From positions 1-8,060 of the forward strand of contig JAFUWR010000281.1 of NCBI GenBank assembly GCA_017471125.1: a stretch of DNA of 8,060 bases. Direction: 5' to 3'. This document shows positions 1-5,792 of this stretch, one piece after another. Numbering within the stretch: position 1 is the stretch's first letter; each line of letters opens with the position of its first letter. Both the position numbers and the translations under genes were made by a program. The stretch comes from Clostridia bacterium (GTDB lineage Bacteria > Bacillota > Clostridia > Christensenellales > Aristaeellaceae). Under the pieces are notes generated by a model, which was given only the letters and a program-made list of their open reading frames with translations, did no database searches and was not told the DNA's origin.

Positions 1-1146
1 ATGGCGCTGTGGGACGCGGGTGAGTATTCGGCGGCGGTCGCGGCCTTCGACAGCCTGGGCGACTACCGGGACAGCGCCGAGTGGCGGGGCAAGTACCAGG
101 GCATGCTGTACGAGCAGGCCGAGGCGCTGCTGGCCGATGGGGATTACGAGGGGGCGAGCCGCGCCTTCGCGTCCATTGGCAATTACAAGGACGCCGCGCA
201 GCGCGTCAAGGAGCCCTACTATGTGCAGGCCGAGGCGCTGATGGCCGCGGGGGACTACGACGGGGCCAGCGCGGCCTTTGAGAAGGCCGGGGACTACAAG
301 GACGCCGCGCAGCGCGTCAAGGAGCCGTATTACGTGCAGGCCGAGGCGCTGATGGTCGCGGGGGACTACGACGGGGCCAACGCGGCGTTCAAGGCCGCCG
401 GGGATTACCTGGACGCCGCCGACCGCGTGGGCGAGCCGTATTACGTCCAGGCCGAAGTGCTGCTGGACGCCGGGGATGTGGTCGGAGCCATTGGAGCCTT
501 CGATAAGGCGGGGGACTACTTCGACGCTCGGGAGCGCATCCAGGTCCTGGGCCGCGACCTGGCTGCCGATTACCTGATCGCGCTGGGAATGCTGACCGAG
601 GACGAGGCTGCCGACGACGCGCGGTTCAAGGACGCCGTCGCCGACTTCCAGCGCTGGATCAACGAGCGCCGGAACGAGACCGCTCTCGAGCCCACCGGCG
701 AGCTGGACGACCTGACGCTGGCCTATCTGCGGTACTGCGTCGAGCATGGGATGGGGCCGACGGCCACGTCCGCGCCGCAGGCAAACAATATGGGCGCTGT
801 GGAGGCGGGCGAGATCGCGGCCAGCGGCGCGTCCTTCGTGCTGGACGGCGTTCGATACTACGCCGATGCAGAGGTGACGTTCAGCTGGGGCGGCGCGTCC
901 GGCGTGTCGGGCTATACCCTCTATGTGGAGAGCGAAGGGGGAACACGGCTGCCCGTGGGCGACACCACGGAAACGAGCCGCGTTGTCCCGCTCGGGTATC
1001 TGCCCGCGGGCGTCTATACCCTGTATGTGGGCGCGATCCCGGAGGGCGGCAGCGAGGCTGACGCCGCGTGGAGCCAGATGCGCTTCGGCGTGCCGAATGC
1101 GGACATCATCGAGCGCGCCGAGAGCGCCGGAATTGTTGTCGATTAG
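1..1146 (+). CDS. Repeat protein with TPR-like units, PG-binding-like segment and C-terminal beta domain (5' end cut off)
   Basis: The frame is open at the left edge. The first codon is ATG, but it falls inside a repeat unit (AGEYSAAVAAFDSLGDYRD), so the true start is almost certainly upstream and any signal peptide is not visible. Residues 1-180 hold about five helical repeats with the pattern AEALxxAGDYxGAxxAFxxAGDYxDA. The best ones recur every 37 residues (EPYY at 71, 108 and 145). The pattern resembles tetratricopeptide repeats, a protein-binding scaffold. Residues about 186-250 (FKDAVADFQRW, then PTGELDDLTLAYL) resemble a peptidoglycan-binding (PG_binding_1-like) fold. Residues about 275-365 are strand-rich (VTFSWGG, GYTLYVE, LPAGVYTLYVG), like a fibronectin-III or Ig-like domain. 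Together these suggest an envelope or extracellular scaffold protein, but this is inference and the function is unknown. No clear intrinsic terminator separates it from asnS. Confidence 0.85.
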   Translation: MALWDAGEYSAAVAAFDSLGDYRDSAEWRGKYQGMLYEQAEALLADGDYEGASRAFASIGNYKDAAQRVKEPYYVQAEALMAAGDYDGASAAFEKAGDYKDAAQRVKEPYYVQAEALMVAGDYDGANAAFKAAGDYLDAADRVGEPYYVQAEVLLDAGDVVGAIGAFDKAGDYFDARERIQVLGRDLAADYLIALGMLTEDEAADDARFKDAVADFQRWINERRNETALEPTGELDDLTLAYLRYCVEHGMGPTATSAPQANNMGAVEAGEIAASGASFVLDGVRYYADAEVTFSWGGASGVSGYTLYVESEGGTRLPVGDTTETSRVVPLGYLPAGVYTLYVGAIPEGGSEADAAWSQMRFGVPNADIIERAESAGIVVD

Positions 1147-1176
1147 CATACAGATACCCGGATTGCCCCGCCGCGC

Positions 1177-1205
1177 TTTACACTTAACAATTATTTCGGT
1201 ATAAT
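1177..1205 (+). promoter_or_regulatory. SigA-type promoter of asnS
   Basis: TTTACA (1177-1182) and TATAAT (1200-1205) are separated by exactly 17 bases in an AT-rich island within GC-rich DNA. The predicted start is near 1212, leaving a leader of about 30 bases. That is far too short for a T-box riboswitch, a common control of aminoacyl-tRNA synthetase genes in Firmicutes. The ribosome binding site AAGGGG is at 1231-1236, 7 bases before the ATG. Confidence 0.88.
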
Positions 1206-1243
1206 AGGGACATACTCAATCTAAATGCCAAAGGGGAATCATC

Positions 1244-2641
1244 ATGGCACACTATCTGATCAAGCAGTTGTACACCGAACCGCCCAAGGCCGACCTCGCG
1301 GACGTGAAGGTCAACGGCTGGGTGCGCACCAAGCGCGAGAGCAAGACCTTCGCCTTCGTGGTGTTGAACGACGGCACGTATTTCCAGAACCTCCAGATCG
1401 TGCTGGAGGCGGACAAGCTGCCCAACTACGCGGAGGTCGTGAAGGCCATCAGCGTGGGCGCGGCCATCGAGGCGGAGGGCACGCTGGTGCTGACGCCGGA
1501 CAACCCGCAGCCCTTCGAGCTGAAGGCGGAGAAGGTGACGGTGGTGGGGGAGAGCCCGTCCGACTACCCCCTCCAGAAGAAGCGCCACACCCTCGAGTAC
1601 CTGCGTACCATACAGCACCTGCGGCCCCGGGCGAACCTGTTCCAGTGCGCGTTCCGGGTGCGGAGCGTGGCGGCCCAGGCCATCCACCGCTTCTTCCACG
1701 ACAAGGGCTACCTGTACGTGCACACCCCGCTGATCACCGGCTCCGACTGCGAGGGCGCGGGCGAGATGTTCCGCGTCTCCACGCTGGACCCCGACGCGCT
1801 GCCGCTGGACGAGCACGGCAAGACCGACTTCTCCAAGGACTTCTTCGGCAAGCCCGTGTCGCTGACGGTGTCCGGCCAGCTGAACGCCGAGATCTTCGCC
1901 ATGGCGTTCAGGAACGTCTACACCTTCGGCCCCACCTTCCGCGCCGAGGCGTCCTACACCCCCCGCCACGCGGCGGAGTTCTGGATGATCGAGCCGGAGA
2001 TCGCCTTCGCGGACCTGGCCATCGACATGGACCTGCAGGAGGAGATGGTCAAGTACATCATTTCCGCGACCCTCGAGGAGTGCCCGGAGGAGATGAAGTT
2101 CTTAAACCAGTTCGTGGACAAGGGCCTCATTGAGCGCCTCGAGTTCGTCCGCGACGCGGAGTTCGTGCGCTGCTCCTACACCGACGCCATCCAAATTTTG
2201 AAGGATTCCGGCGAGAAGTTCGAGTACCCCGTGGCCTGGGGCGAGGACCTGCAGACCGAGCACGAGCGCTACCTGACCGAGAAGCACTTCGGCAAGCCGG
2301 TGTTCGTCACCGACTGGCCCAAGGAGATCAAGGCGTTCTACATGCGCATGAACGAGGACGGCAAGACCGTGGCCGCCGCCGACCTGCTGGTGCCCGCGGT
2401 GGGCGAGCTGTGCGGCGGGAGCCAGCGCGAGGAGCGCTACGACGTGCTCAAGGCCCGCATCGAGGAGCTGGGCATGAACCCCGACGACTATTGGTGGTAC
2501 CTGGAGCTTCGGAAGTACGGCACCGCCGAGCACGCCGGCTTCGGCATGGGCTTCGAGCGCATGATCATGTACCTCACCGGCATCGCCAACATCCGCGACG
2601 TGCTGCCCTTCCCGCGCACCACCGGCAACGCGGACTTCTAA
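1244..2641 (+). CDS. asnS: Asparaginyl-tRNA synthetase
   Basis: A class IIb aminoacyl-tRNA synthetase that charges tRNA-Asn with asparagine in the cytoplasm, using ATP. At 465 residues it has the usual bacterial AsnRS length. Residues about 20-105 form the N-terminal OB-fold anticodon-binding domain (VNGWVRTKRESKTFAFV). A linker (LQKKRHTLEYLRTIQHLRPR, 110-129) leads to the catalytic core. Motif 1 lies around HTPLITGSDCEGAGEMF (160-176). Motif 2 is FGPTFRAE (228-235) followed by RHAAEFWMIEPE, with the ATP-binding Arg233. Motif 3 is GFGMGFERMI (432-441) with Arg439. The SGQLNAEIFAM segment (210-220) and the motif 2 context favour AsnRS over the related AspRS and LysRS. The start at 1244 is supported by the ribosome binding site and by MAHYLIKQLY leading straight into the OB fold. 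It has its own promoter and a downstream hairpin, so it is probably monocistronic. Confidence 0.96.
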   Translation: MAHYLIKQLYTEPPKADLADVKVNGWVRTKRESKTFAFVVLNDGTYFQNLQIVLEADKLPNYAEVVKAISVGAAIEAEGTLVLTPDNPQPFELKAEKVTVVGESPSDYPLQKKRHTLEYLRTIQHLRPRANLFQCAFRVRSVAAQAIHRFFHDKGYLYVHTPLITGSDCEGAGEMFRVSTLDPDALPLDEHGKTDFSKDFFGKPVSLTVSGQLNAEIFAMAFRNVYTFGPTFRAEASYTPRHAAEFWMIEPEIAFADLAIDMDLQEEMVKYIISATLEECPEEMKFLNQFVDKGLIERLEFVRDAEFVRCSYTDAIQILKDSGEKFEYPVAWGEDLQTEHERYLTEKHFGKPVFVTDWPKEIKAFYMRMNEDGKTVAAADLLVPAVGELCGGSQREERYDVLKARIEELGMNPDDYWWYLELRKYGTAEHAGFGMGFERMIMYLTGIANIRDVLPFPRTTGNADF

Positions 2642-2700
2642 AACGCAGGGCGTTTTCTTACGCGCCCGCTCCGTTGCGACGGAGCGGGCGTCGATTTATG
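2640..2700 (+). terminator. Probable double-hairpin terminator after asnS
   Basis: Two stem-loops follow the stop codon. The first (AAAACGC 2640-2646, loop AGG, GCGTTTT 2650-2656) overlaps the stop codon and ends in a short T-run. The second is a perfect 12-bp GC-rich stem (2663-2674 with 2679-2690, loop TGCG), followed only by a broken T-rich stretch (TCGATTTATGTTCATT). The second is strong in structure but weak in its tail. The next gene has its own promoter, which fits transcription ending here. Confidence 0.65.
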
Positions 2701-2745
2701 TTCATTCCCATAAAATATTCTCCCGCCTCCCCAAAAAATTTACCC

Positions 2746-2774
2746 TTGACGTATCCCGTTTTTCCTGATACTAT
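2746..2774 (+). promoter_or_regulatory. SigA-type promoter of the isomerase-family gene
   Basis: TTGACG (2746-2751) and TACTAT (2769-2774) are 17 bases apart in an AT-rich segment. The predicted start is near 2781, giving a leader of about 57 bases. I found no convincing catabolite-repression (cre) operator: TGTAAAGTTATGCG, just downstream, fails the core of that consensus. Confidence 0.82.
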
Positions 2775-2788
2775 ATATATTGTAAAGT

Positions 2789-2815
2789 TATGCGCCTGTA
2801 AATAGGGGGCGCGTA
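2789..2815 (+). promoter_or_regulatory. Leader hairpin and ribosome binding site of the isomerase-family gene
   Basis: In the predicted 5' untranslated region, 2789-2797 can pair with 2807-2815 in a 9-bp stem with two G-T wobbles and a 9-base loop. It ends shortly before an excellent Shine-Dalgarno site, AGGAGG (2824-2829), which sits 8 bases from the ATG. The hairpin does not cover the ribosome binding site, so a role in mRNA stability is more likely than a translation switch. No known riboswitch class is recognised. Confidence 0.4.
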
Positions 2816-2837
2816 CACATCAAAGGAGGAGATTCCT

Positions 2838-4325
2838 ATGAACAACATCCCGCAGGTCAAAATGGGCATCGTCGCCGTCAGCCGCGACTGTTTCCCGATC
2901 ACCCTGTCCGAGAAGCGCCGCAAGGCCATCGTTGCGAAGCTGAAGGAAAAGAACTTCGACATCTACGAGTGTCAGACCATCATCGAGGGCGGCATCGACG
3001 CCAACGTGAACGAGGCCTATGACGAGATCGTCAAGTCCGGCATCAACGCGCTGGTGGTGTTCCTGGGCAACTTCGGCCCCGAGGGCCCGGAGACCCTGAT
3101 CGCCAAGAAGTTCGGCGGCCCCGTCATGTACATCGCGGCGGCCGAGGAGAACATCGGCGTGCTGTCCTCCGATCGCGGCGACGCCTATTGCGGCATGCTG
3201 AACGCTTCCTATAACCTGAAGCTGTCCGGCATCAAGGCTTACATCCCCGAGTATCCCGTGGGCGACGCCGAGTACTGCGCCAACGAGATCATCGACTTCG
3301 AGCCCATCGCCCGCGCCATCCTGGGCCTGCAGGACCTGAAGATCATCACCTTCGGCCCCCGTCCCTTCGACTTCCTGGCCTGCAACGCGCCCATCGCGCC
3401 CATCTTCAAGCTGGGCGTCAACGTGCAGGAGAACTCCGAGCTGGACCTCTTGAAGGCCTATCGCGAGCACGACAACGACCCCCGCATCCCCGCCAAGATC
3501 AAGGAGATGGAGGAGGAGCTGGGCGAGGGCAACAAGATGCCCGGCATCCTGCCGAGGCTCGCGCAGTATGAGCTGACCCTGCTCGACTGGATCGAGGCCA
3601 ACAAGGGCACCGCCAAGTACGTGGCGATGGCCAACAAGTGCTGGCCGGCCTTCCAGACCGAGTTCGGCTTCGTGCCCTGCTACGTCAACTCCCGCCTCAC
3701 CGGCATGGGCATCCCCGTGGCCTGCGAGGTGGACATCTACGGCGCGCTGTCCGAGTACATCGGCACCTGCGTCACCGGCGCGCCCGTGACCCTGCTCGAC
3801 ATCAACAACTCCGTGCCCTCTGACATGTACAACAACAGCATCAAGGGCTGCTACGACTACGGCTTCACCGAGACCTTCATGGGCTTCCACTGCGGCAACA
3901 CCCCGATGTGCCGCCTGTCCAAGGGCACCATGAAGTACCAGCTCATCATGAAGCGCTCCCTCGAGCCCGACAAGGAGCCCGACATCACCCGCGGCACCCT
4001 CGAGGGCGACATCGCCCCCGGCGAGATCACCTTCTATCGCCTCCAGGGCAACAAGGACAGCGTGCTGCAGTCCTACATCGCCCAGGGCGAGATCCTGCCC
4101 GTGGCCACCCAGTCCTTCGGCGGCATCGGCGTGTTCGCCATCCCCGAGATGAACCGCTTCTATCGCCATGTCCTCATCGAGGACGGCTATCCGCACCACG
4201 GCGCGGTGGCCTTCGGCCATGCCGGCAAGGCGCTCTATGAGGTGTTCAAGTACCTGGGCGTGGAGAAGATCTCCTTCAACCAGCCCAAGGGCGTGTACTA
4301 CAAGAGCGAGAACCCCTTCGCGTAA
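2838..4325 (+). CDS. L-fucose/L-arabinose isomerase family protein
   Basis: A 495-residue cytosolic protein resembling the fucose/arabinose isomerase superfamily, metal-dependent aldose-ketose isomerases that are often Mn-dependent. The N-terminal half is Rossmann-like (MGIVAVSRDCFP; ALVVFLGNFGPEGPE at 71-85; GGPVMYIAAAEEN at 93-105). The C-terminal half carries likely metal and substrate residues: Glu297 in ACEVDIYGALSEY, Asp321 in LLDINN, His351 in FHCGNTP, and the histidines of YPHHGAVAFGHAGKA (451-465). The Glu/Asp/His set fits the family's metal site, but I assign individual residues by context only. It is shorter than E. coli FucI (about 590 residues) and close to AraA in length. The start is fixed by AGGAGG 8 bases upstream. 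Codon use is very strongly biased (CTG, GGC, AAG, GAG, ATC), suggesting high expression. No kinase, aldolase, transporter or regulator is adjacent, so the sugar substrate cannot be told from context. Confidence 0.88.
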   Translation: MNNIPQVKMGIVAVSRDCFPITLSEKRRKAIVAKLKEKNFDIYECQTIIEGGIDANVNEAYDEIVKSGINALVVFLGNFGPEGPETLIAKKFGGPVMYIAAAEENIGVLSSDRGDAYCGMLNASYNLKLSGIKAYIPEYPVGDAEYCANEIIDFEPIARAILGLQDLKIITFGPRPFDFLACNAPIAPIFKLGVNVQENSELDLLKAYREHDNDPRIPAKIKEMEEELGEGNKMPGILPRLAQYELTLLDWIEANKGTAKYVAMANKCWPAFQTEFGFVPCYVNSRLTGMGIPVACEVDIYGALSEYIGTCVTGAPVTLLDINNSVPSDMYNNSIKGCYDYGFTETFMGFHCGNTPMCRLSKGTMKYQLIMKRSLEPDKEPDITRGTLEGDIAPGEITFYRLQGNKDSVLQSYIAQGEILPVATQSFGGIGVFAIPEMNRFYRHVLIEDGYPHHGAVAFGHAGKALYEVFKYLGVEKISFNQPKGVYYKSENPFA

Positions 4326-4340
4326 GACCAAAATGCAGTT

Positions 4341-4375
4341 CGGAGGCTGTCCCACTGGGACAGCCTCCGTTTTTT
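4341..4375 (+). terminator. Intrinsic terminator of the isomerase-family gene
   Basis: A perfect 13-bp stem (4341-4353 with 4357-4369) closes a three-base loop, ACT, and is followed by six T (4370-4375). This is a canonical Rho-independent terminator, 15 bases after the stop codon. The minus-strand reading has no T-run after the stem, so it serves the plus strand only. Confidence 0.95.
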
Positions 4376-4380
4376 GCATA

Positions 4381-4514
4381 AAAAAAAGCCTGCGAACTCA
4401 GACCAGGCAGCTCCCGCGGCGCTCGTCAACTTCCGCTTATTGCTGCTGCCTTCCGACCCTGACAAGATTCACGGCATGACGCCGCACGGGACCCAGTCTT
4501 CATCACTCGCAGAC
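4381..4514 (-). ncRNA. ffs: Signal recognition particle RNA, small bacterial (4.5S-like) type
   Basis: The RNA partner of Ffh, which targets nascent membrane and secreted proteins to FtsY and the translocon. On the minus strand the diagnostic apical hairpin GTCAGGGTCGGAAGGCAGCA is present, with the GGAA tetraloop at 4454-4451 flanked by the conserved internal loops that bind the Ffh M domain. The rest folds as one long rod: CCGT (4474-4471) with GCGG (4436-4433), GTCA (4480-4477) with TGAC (4428-4425), GCGGC (4485-4481) with GCCGC (4420-4416), and a closing helix of 4514-4507 with 4395-4388. A run of seven T (4387-4381) after the closing helix provides the terminator. At about 126 nucleotides plus tail it lacks room for the Alu domain of the Bacillus 270-nucleotide form. 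Exact mature ends are inferred from promoter and structure. Confidence 0.93.
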
Positions 4515-4520
4515 TTTATA

Positions 4521-4549
4521 AGTATAGCACGGCGCGGGGGAAAATGCAA
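4521..4549 (-). promoter_or_regulatory. Promoter of the SRP RNA gene
   Basis: Reading the minus strand, TTGCAT (4549-4544) and TATACT (4526-4521) are 17 bases apart. A start 7 bases past the -10 box is at 4514, exactly the first base of the RNA's closing helix. The agreement of two independent signals supports both calls. Confidence 0.87.
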
Positions 4550-4600
4550 TATCATTTTGAAAGAAATAACCTGAGGGGGGTCAGGGAGTAGGGGGACGGA

Positions 4601-4628
4601 GGCACCAGGCATCAGGCACCAGGCACCA
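4601..4628. repeat. Four tandem heptamers (GGCACCA type)
   Basis: The units are GGCACCA, GGCATCA, GGCACCA and GGCACCA in direct tandem. They are preceded by a GGGAGTAGGGGG string (4584-4595) and followed 22 bases later by a GTAGGGGC hairpin element. A second four-unit array with a variant sequence lies at 7989-8016 in the same orientation. The array is non-coding and lies between the SRP promoter and the end of the par operon. Confidence 0.85.
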
Positions 4629-4650
4629 GTGCAATAGCCGCTGCTTCGTA

Positions 4651-4671
4651 GGGGCGCTGCCCCCAGCGCCC
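4651..4671. repeat. GC-rich hairpin element
   Basis: GGGCGCTG (4652-4659) pairs perfectly with CAGCGCCC (4664-4671) around a CCCC loop. The surrounding GTAGGGGC...TGCCCCC string recurs at 8014-8028. With no T-run it is unlikely to be a normal terminator. It is best seen as part of a dispersed palindromic repeat. Confidence 0.7.
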
Positions 4672-4706
4672 GCCCATGCCTTCCCCTCTGGGGGTTCGAG
4701 CGCCCG

Positions 4707-4731
4707 GAAAACAGTCCAGTGGACTGTTTTC
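4707..4731. repeat. Perfect 11-bp palindrome; possible terminator of the par operon
   Basis: GAAAACAGTCC (4707-4717) pairs with GGACTGTTTTC (4721-4731) around AGT. The A-run at the stem base becomes a T-run on the other side in either direction, so it could act as a weak bidirectional terminator. On the minus strand it would end transcripts leaving the operon whose last gene stops at 4808. It also looks like a mobile palindromic repeat, and the two roles are compatible. Confidence 0.65.
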
Positions 4732-4740
4732 AGCGAGAAC

Positions 4741-4782
4741 GGGCCGGCAGGCCCAGGGAATGGTGGATCGGCCGAAGGCCGA
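4741..4782. repeat. Two further short palindromes of the repeat cluster
   Basis: GGGCC (4741-4745) pairs with GGCCC (4750-4754) around GGCA. TCGGCC (4768-4773) pairs with GGCCGA (4777-4782) around GAA. With the 4707-4731 palindrome they form a run of hairpins directly downstream of the last operon gene. Outer segments near 4680-4692 (TTCCCCTCTGGGG) and 4753-4760 (CCCAGGGA) can also pair imperfectly, giving a nested structure. No protein-coding signal is seen in 4530-4807. Confidence 0.65.
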
Positions 4783-4807
4783 GACGGATGAGGTCCCCGG
4801 GTGTCCC

Positions 4808-5404
4808 TCATGTCATCTTCCGCAAAAAATACAATATCCAGCTGCACGTCTCCCGGAGGCGGCCCCGGGCGAAGCTGACGGGGTCCCGGGTGGACGGCGC
4901 GGCGATGCCGGTGGCGTCGAGGCCCACGTCCCGCGCCAGCCACAGGGCGCGGCGCAGGTGGTAGTTGCTGGTGCAGACGGCGGCCTTTTTCCAGCCGCGC
5001 GCCTCCATGATCGCCCGGGCGTTTTCGAGGTTTTGCAGGGTGTTGACGGACCTGTCCTCGGCGACGACGGCGTCCTCGGGCACGCCGTGGCCGATCATCC
5101 ACGCGCGCATGGCGGCGGCCTCGGTGGTGGGCTCGCCGCTGCCCTGTGCCCCGCAGACGATGATGGCCGGGGCGACGCCGTTTCGCCAGGCGTCCAGCGC
5201 GGCCTCGCAGCGGTAGGTGAGCACGTTGCTCAGCCGCCCGTCCATCCAGACGTGCGCCCCGAGCACGACGATGCAGTCGGACTTCTCGGGCACCCAGGTC
5301 CGGCCCGCGCTCAGGCACACGGCGGTCAGCACGGTCAGCCCGACCGCCGCGCCCACGGCGATGCAGACAAGCAGTATCCTCACGATCGCGCGCCTCGCCG
5401 TCAT
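4808..5404 (-). CDS. YdcF/SanA/ElyC-like (DUF218) membrane-anchored protein
   Basis: A 198-residue protein with one N-terminal hydrophobic segment (about residues 7-30), followed by a DUF218 domain. Family signatures are visible: CIVVLGAHVWMDGRLS (44-59), IIVCGAQGSGEPTTEAAAM (81-99), the EDRSVNTLQNLENA stretch (116-129) and TSNYHLRRA (145-153). Relatives include E. coli SanA, ElyC and YdcF, linked to envelope integrity, peptidoglycan or lipid-carrier metabolism. The biochemical activity of most members is unclear, so none is assigned. The domain probably faces outside, since basic residues (RR at 4-5, R9) precede the hydrophobic segment. Its ATG overlaps the stop codon of the upstream gene (ATGA, 5404-5401), pointing to translational coupling; no strong ribosome binding site is seen. 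It is the last gene of the par operon. Confidence 0.88.
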   Translation of the reverse strand: MTARRAIVRILLVCIAVGAAVGLTVLTAVCLSAGRTWVPEKSDCIVVLGAHVWMDGRLSNVLTYRCEAALDAWRNGVAPAIIVCGAQGSGEPTTEAAAMRAWMIGHGVPEDAVVAEDRSVNTLQNLENARAIMEARGWKKAAVCTSNYHLRRALWLARDVGLDATGIAAPSTRDPVSFARGRLRETCSWILYFLRKMT

Positions 5405-5769
5405 GCGGCCATGATCTCGAAGCGCACCTCGGGCAGGCGCAGCTTCAGCTCGTCCAGCAGGTCCCAGCCCTGGTAGCTGGCGGCGCGGCCCGCCACGATC
5501 ACCTTCGCGCCCTCGTTCTTCGCCGCGTACTCGATGGAGCTGACCACGTCGTCGGACCGGCGCACGTACATGGACGCCCCGTTCTCCACCGACACGTTCA
5601 GCAGGTATTCCAGCGCCTGGGGCTCGTTCACGAAGCCCAGCACGCTGCCGCCGGTGCGCACCACATGCAGCACGTTCAGCGGCAGGCCCTCCTCACGGGC
5701 GATCCGCGCTCCGGCGACGATCAGCCGCTCGCAGCTCTTCTGGCCCGTCACGCATACCAATACGCTCAT
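5401..5769 (-). CDS. Small UspA/KdpD-type universal stress domain protein
   Basis: A 122-residue soluble protein that appears to be a single USP-like alpha/beta domain. Strand 1 with its loop (MSVLVCVTGQKSCERLIVAGARIA, cited in part) resembles the USP domain of KdpD sensor kinases. It is followed by LPLNVLHVVRTG (29-40), SSIEYAAKNEGAKVIVAG (77-94) and a final strand VRFEIMA. The classical ATP-binding pattern G-2x-G-9x-G(S/T) is not intact after VAG (92-94; the next residues are RAASYQGWDLL), so nucleotide binding is uncertain. The start at 5769 is chosen because the domain begins there and AAAGGA lies 7 bases upstream (5782-5777). The frame stays open far upstream, but that stretch overlaps the membrane-protein and parB genes and carries no recognisable domain. 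It begins 23 bases after the previous gene and overlaps the next by 4 bases. Confidence 0.85.
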   Translation of the reverse strand: MSVLVCVTGQKSCERLIVAGARIAREEGLPLNVLHVVRTGGSVLGFVNEPQALEYLLNVSVENGASMYVRRSDDVVSSIEYAAKNEGAKVIVAGRAASYQGWDLLDELKLRLPEVRFEIMAA

Positions 5770-5792
5770 GTTGTTATCCTTTCCGACGGAGG

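Noticed and set aside
1147..1243. T-box riboswitch upstream of asnS
   Set aside because: The promoter start near 1212 leaves about 30 bases of leader. No AGGGTGGNACCGCG-type T-box sequence or antiterminator is present.
2781..2794. TGTAAAGTTATGCG as a cre (CcpA) operator of the isomerase gene
   Set aside because: The central CG and the right half of the cre consensus do not match, so it is no better than chance.
2820..4379. A 519-codon open frame on the minus strand opposite the isomerase-family gene
   Set aside because: Its composition (runs of Leu, Val, Gly, Ala, His, Asp) is the mirror of a strongly GC-biased plus-strand gene. It has no recognisable domain, and it overlaps a protein with family motifs, promoter and terminator.
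4601..4628. CRISPR-like array
   Set aside because: The units are 7 bases in direct contact, without spacers. No cas gene is nearby.
4676..5476. Plus-strand open frame of 266 codons opposite the DUF218 gene
   Set aside because: It is the antisense shadow of the DUF218 and USP genes in high-GC DNA and begins inside the palindrome cluster. No family motif is visible.
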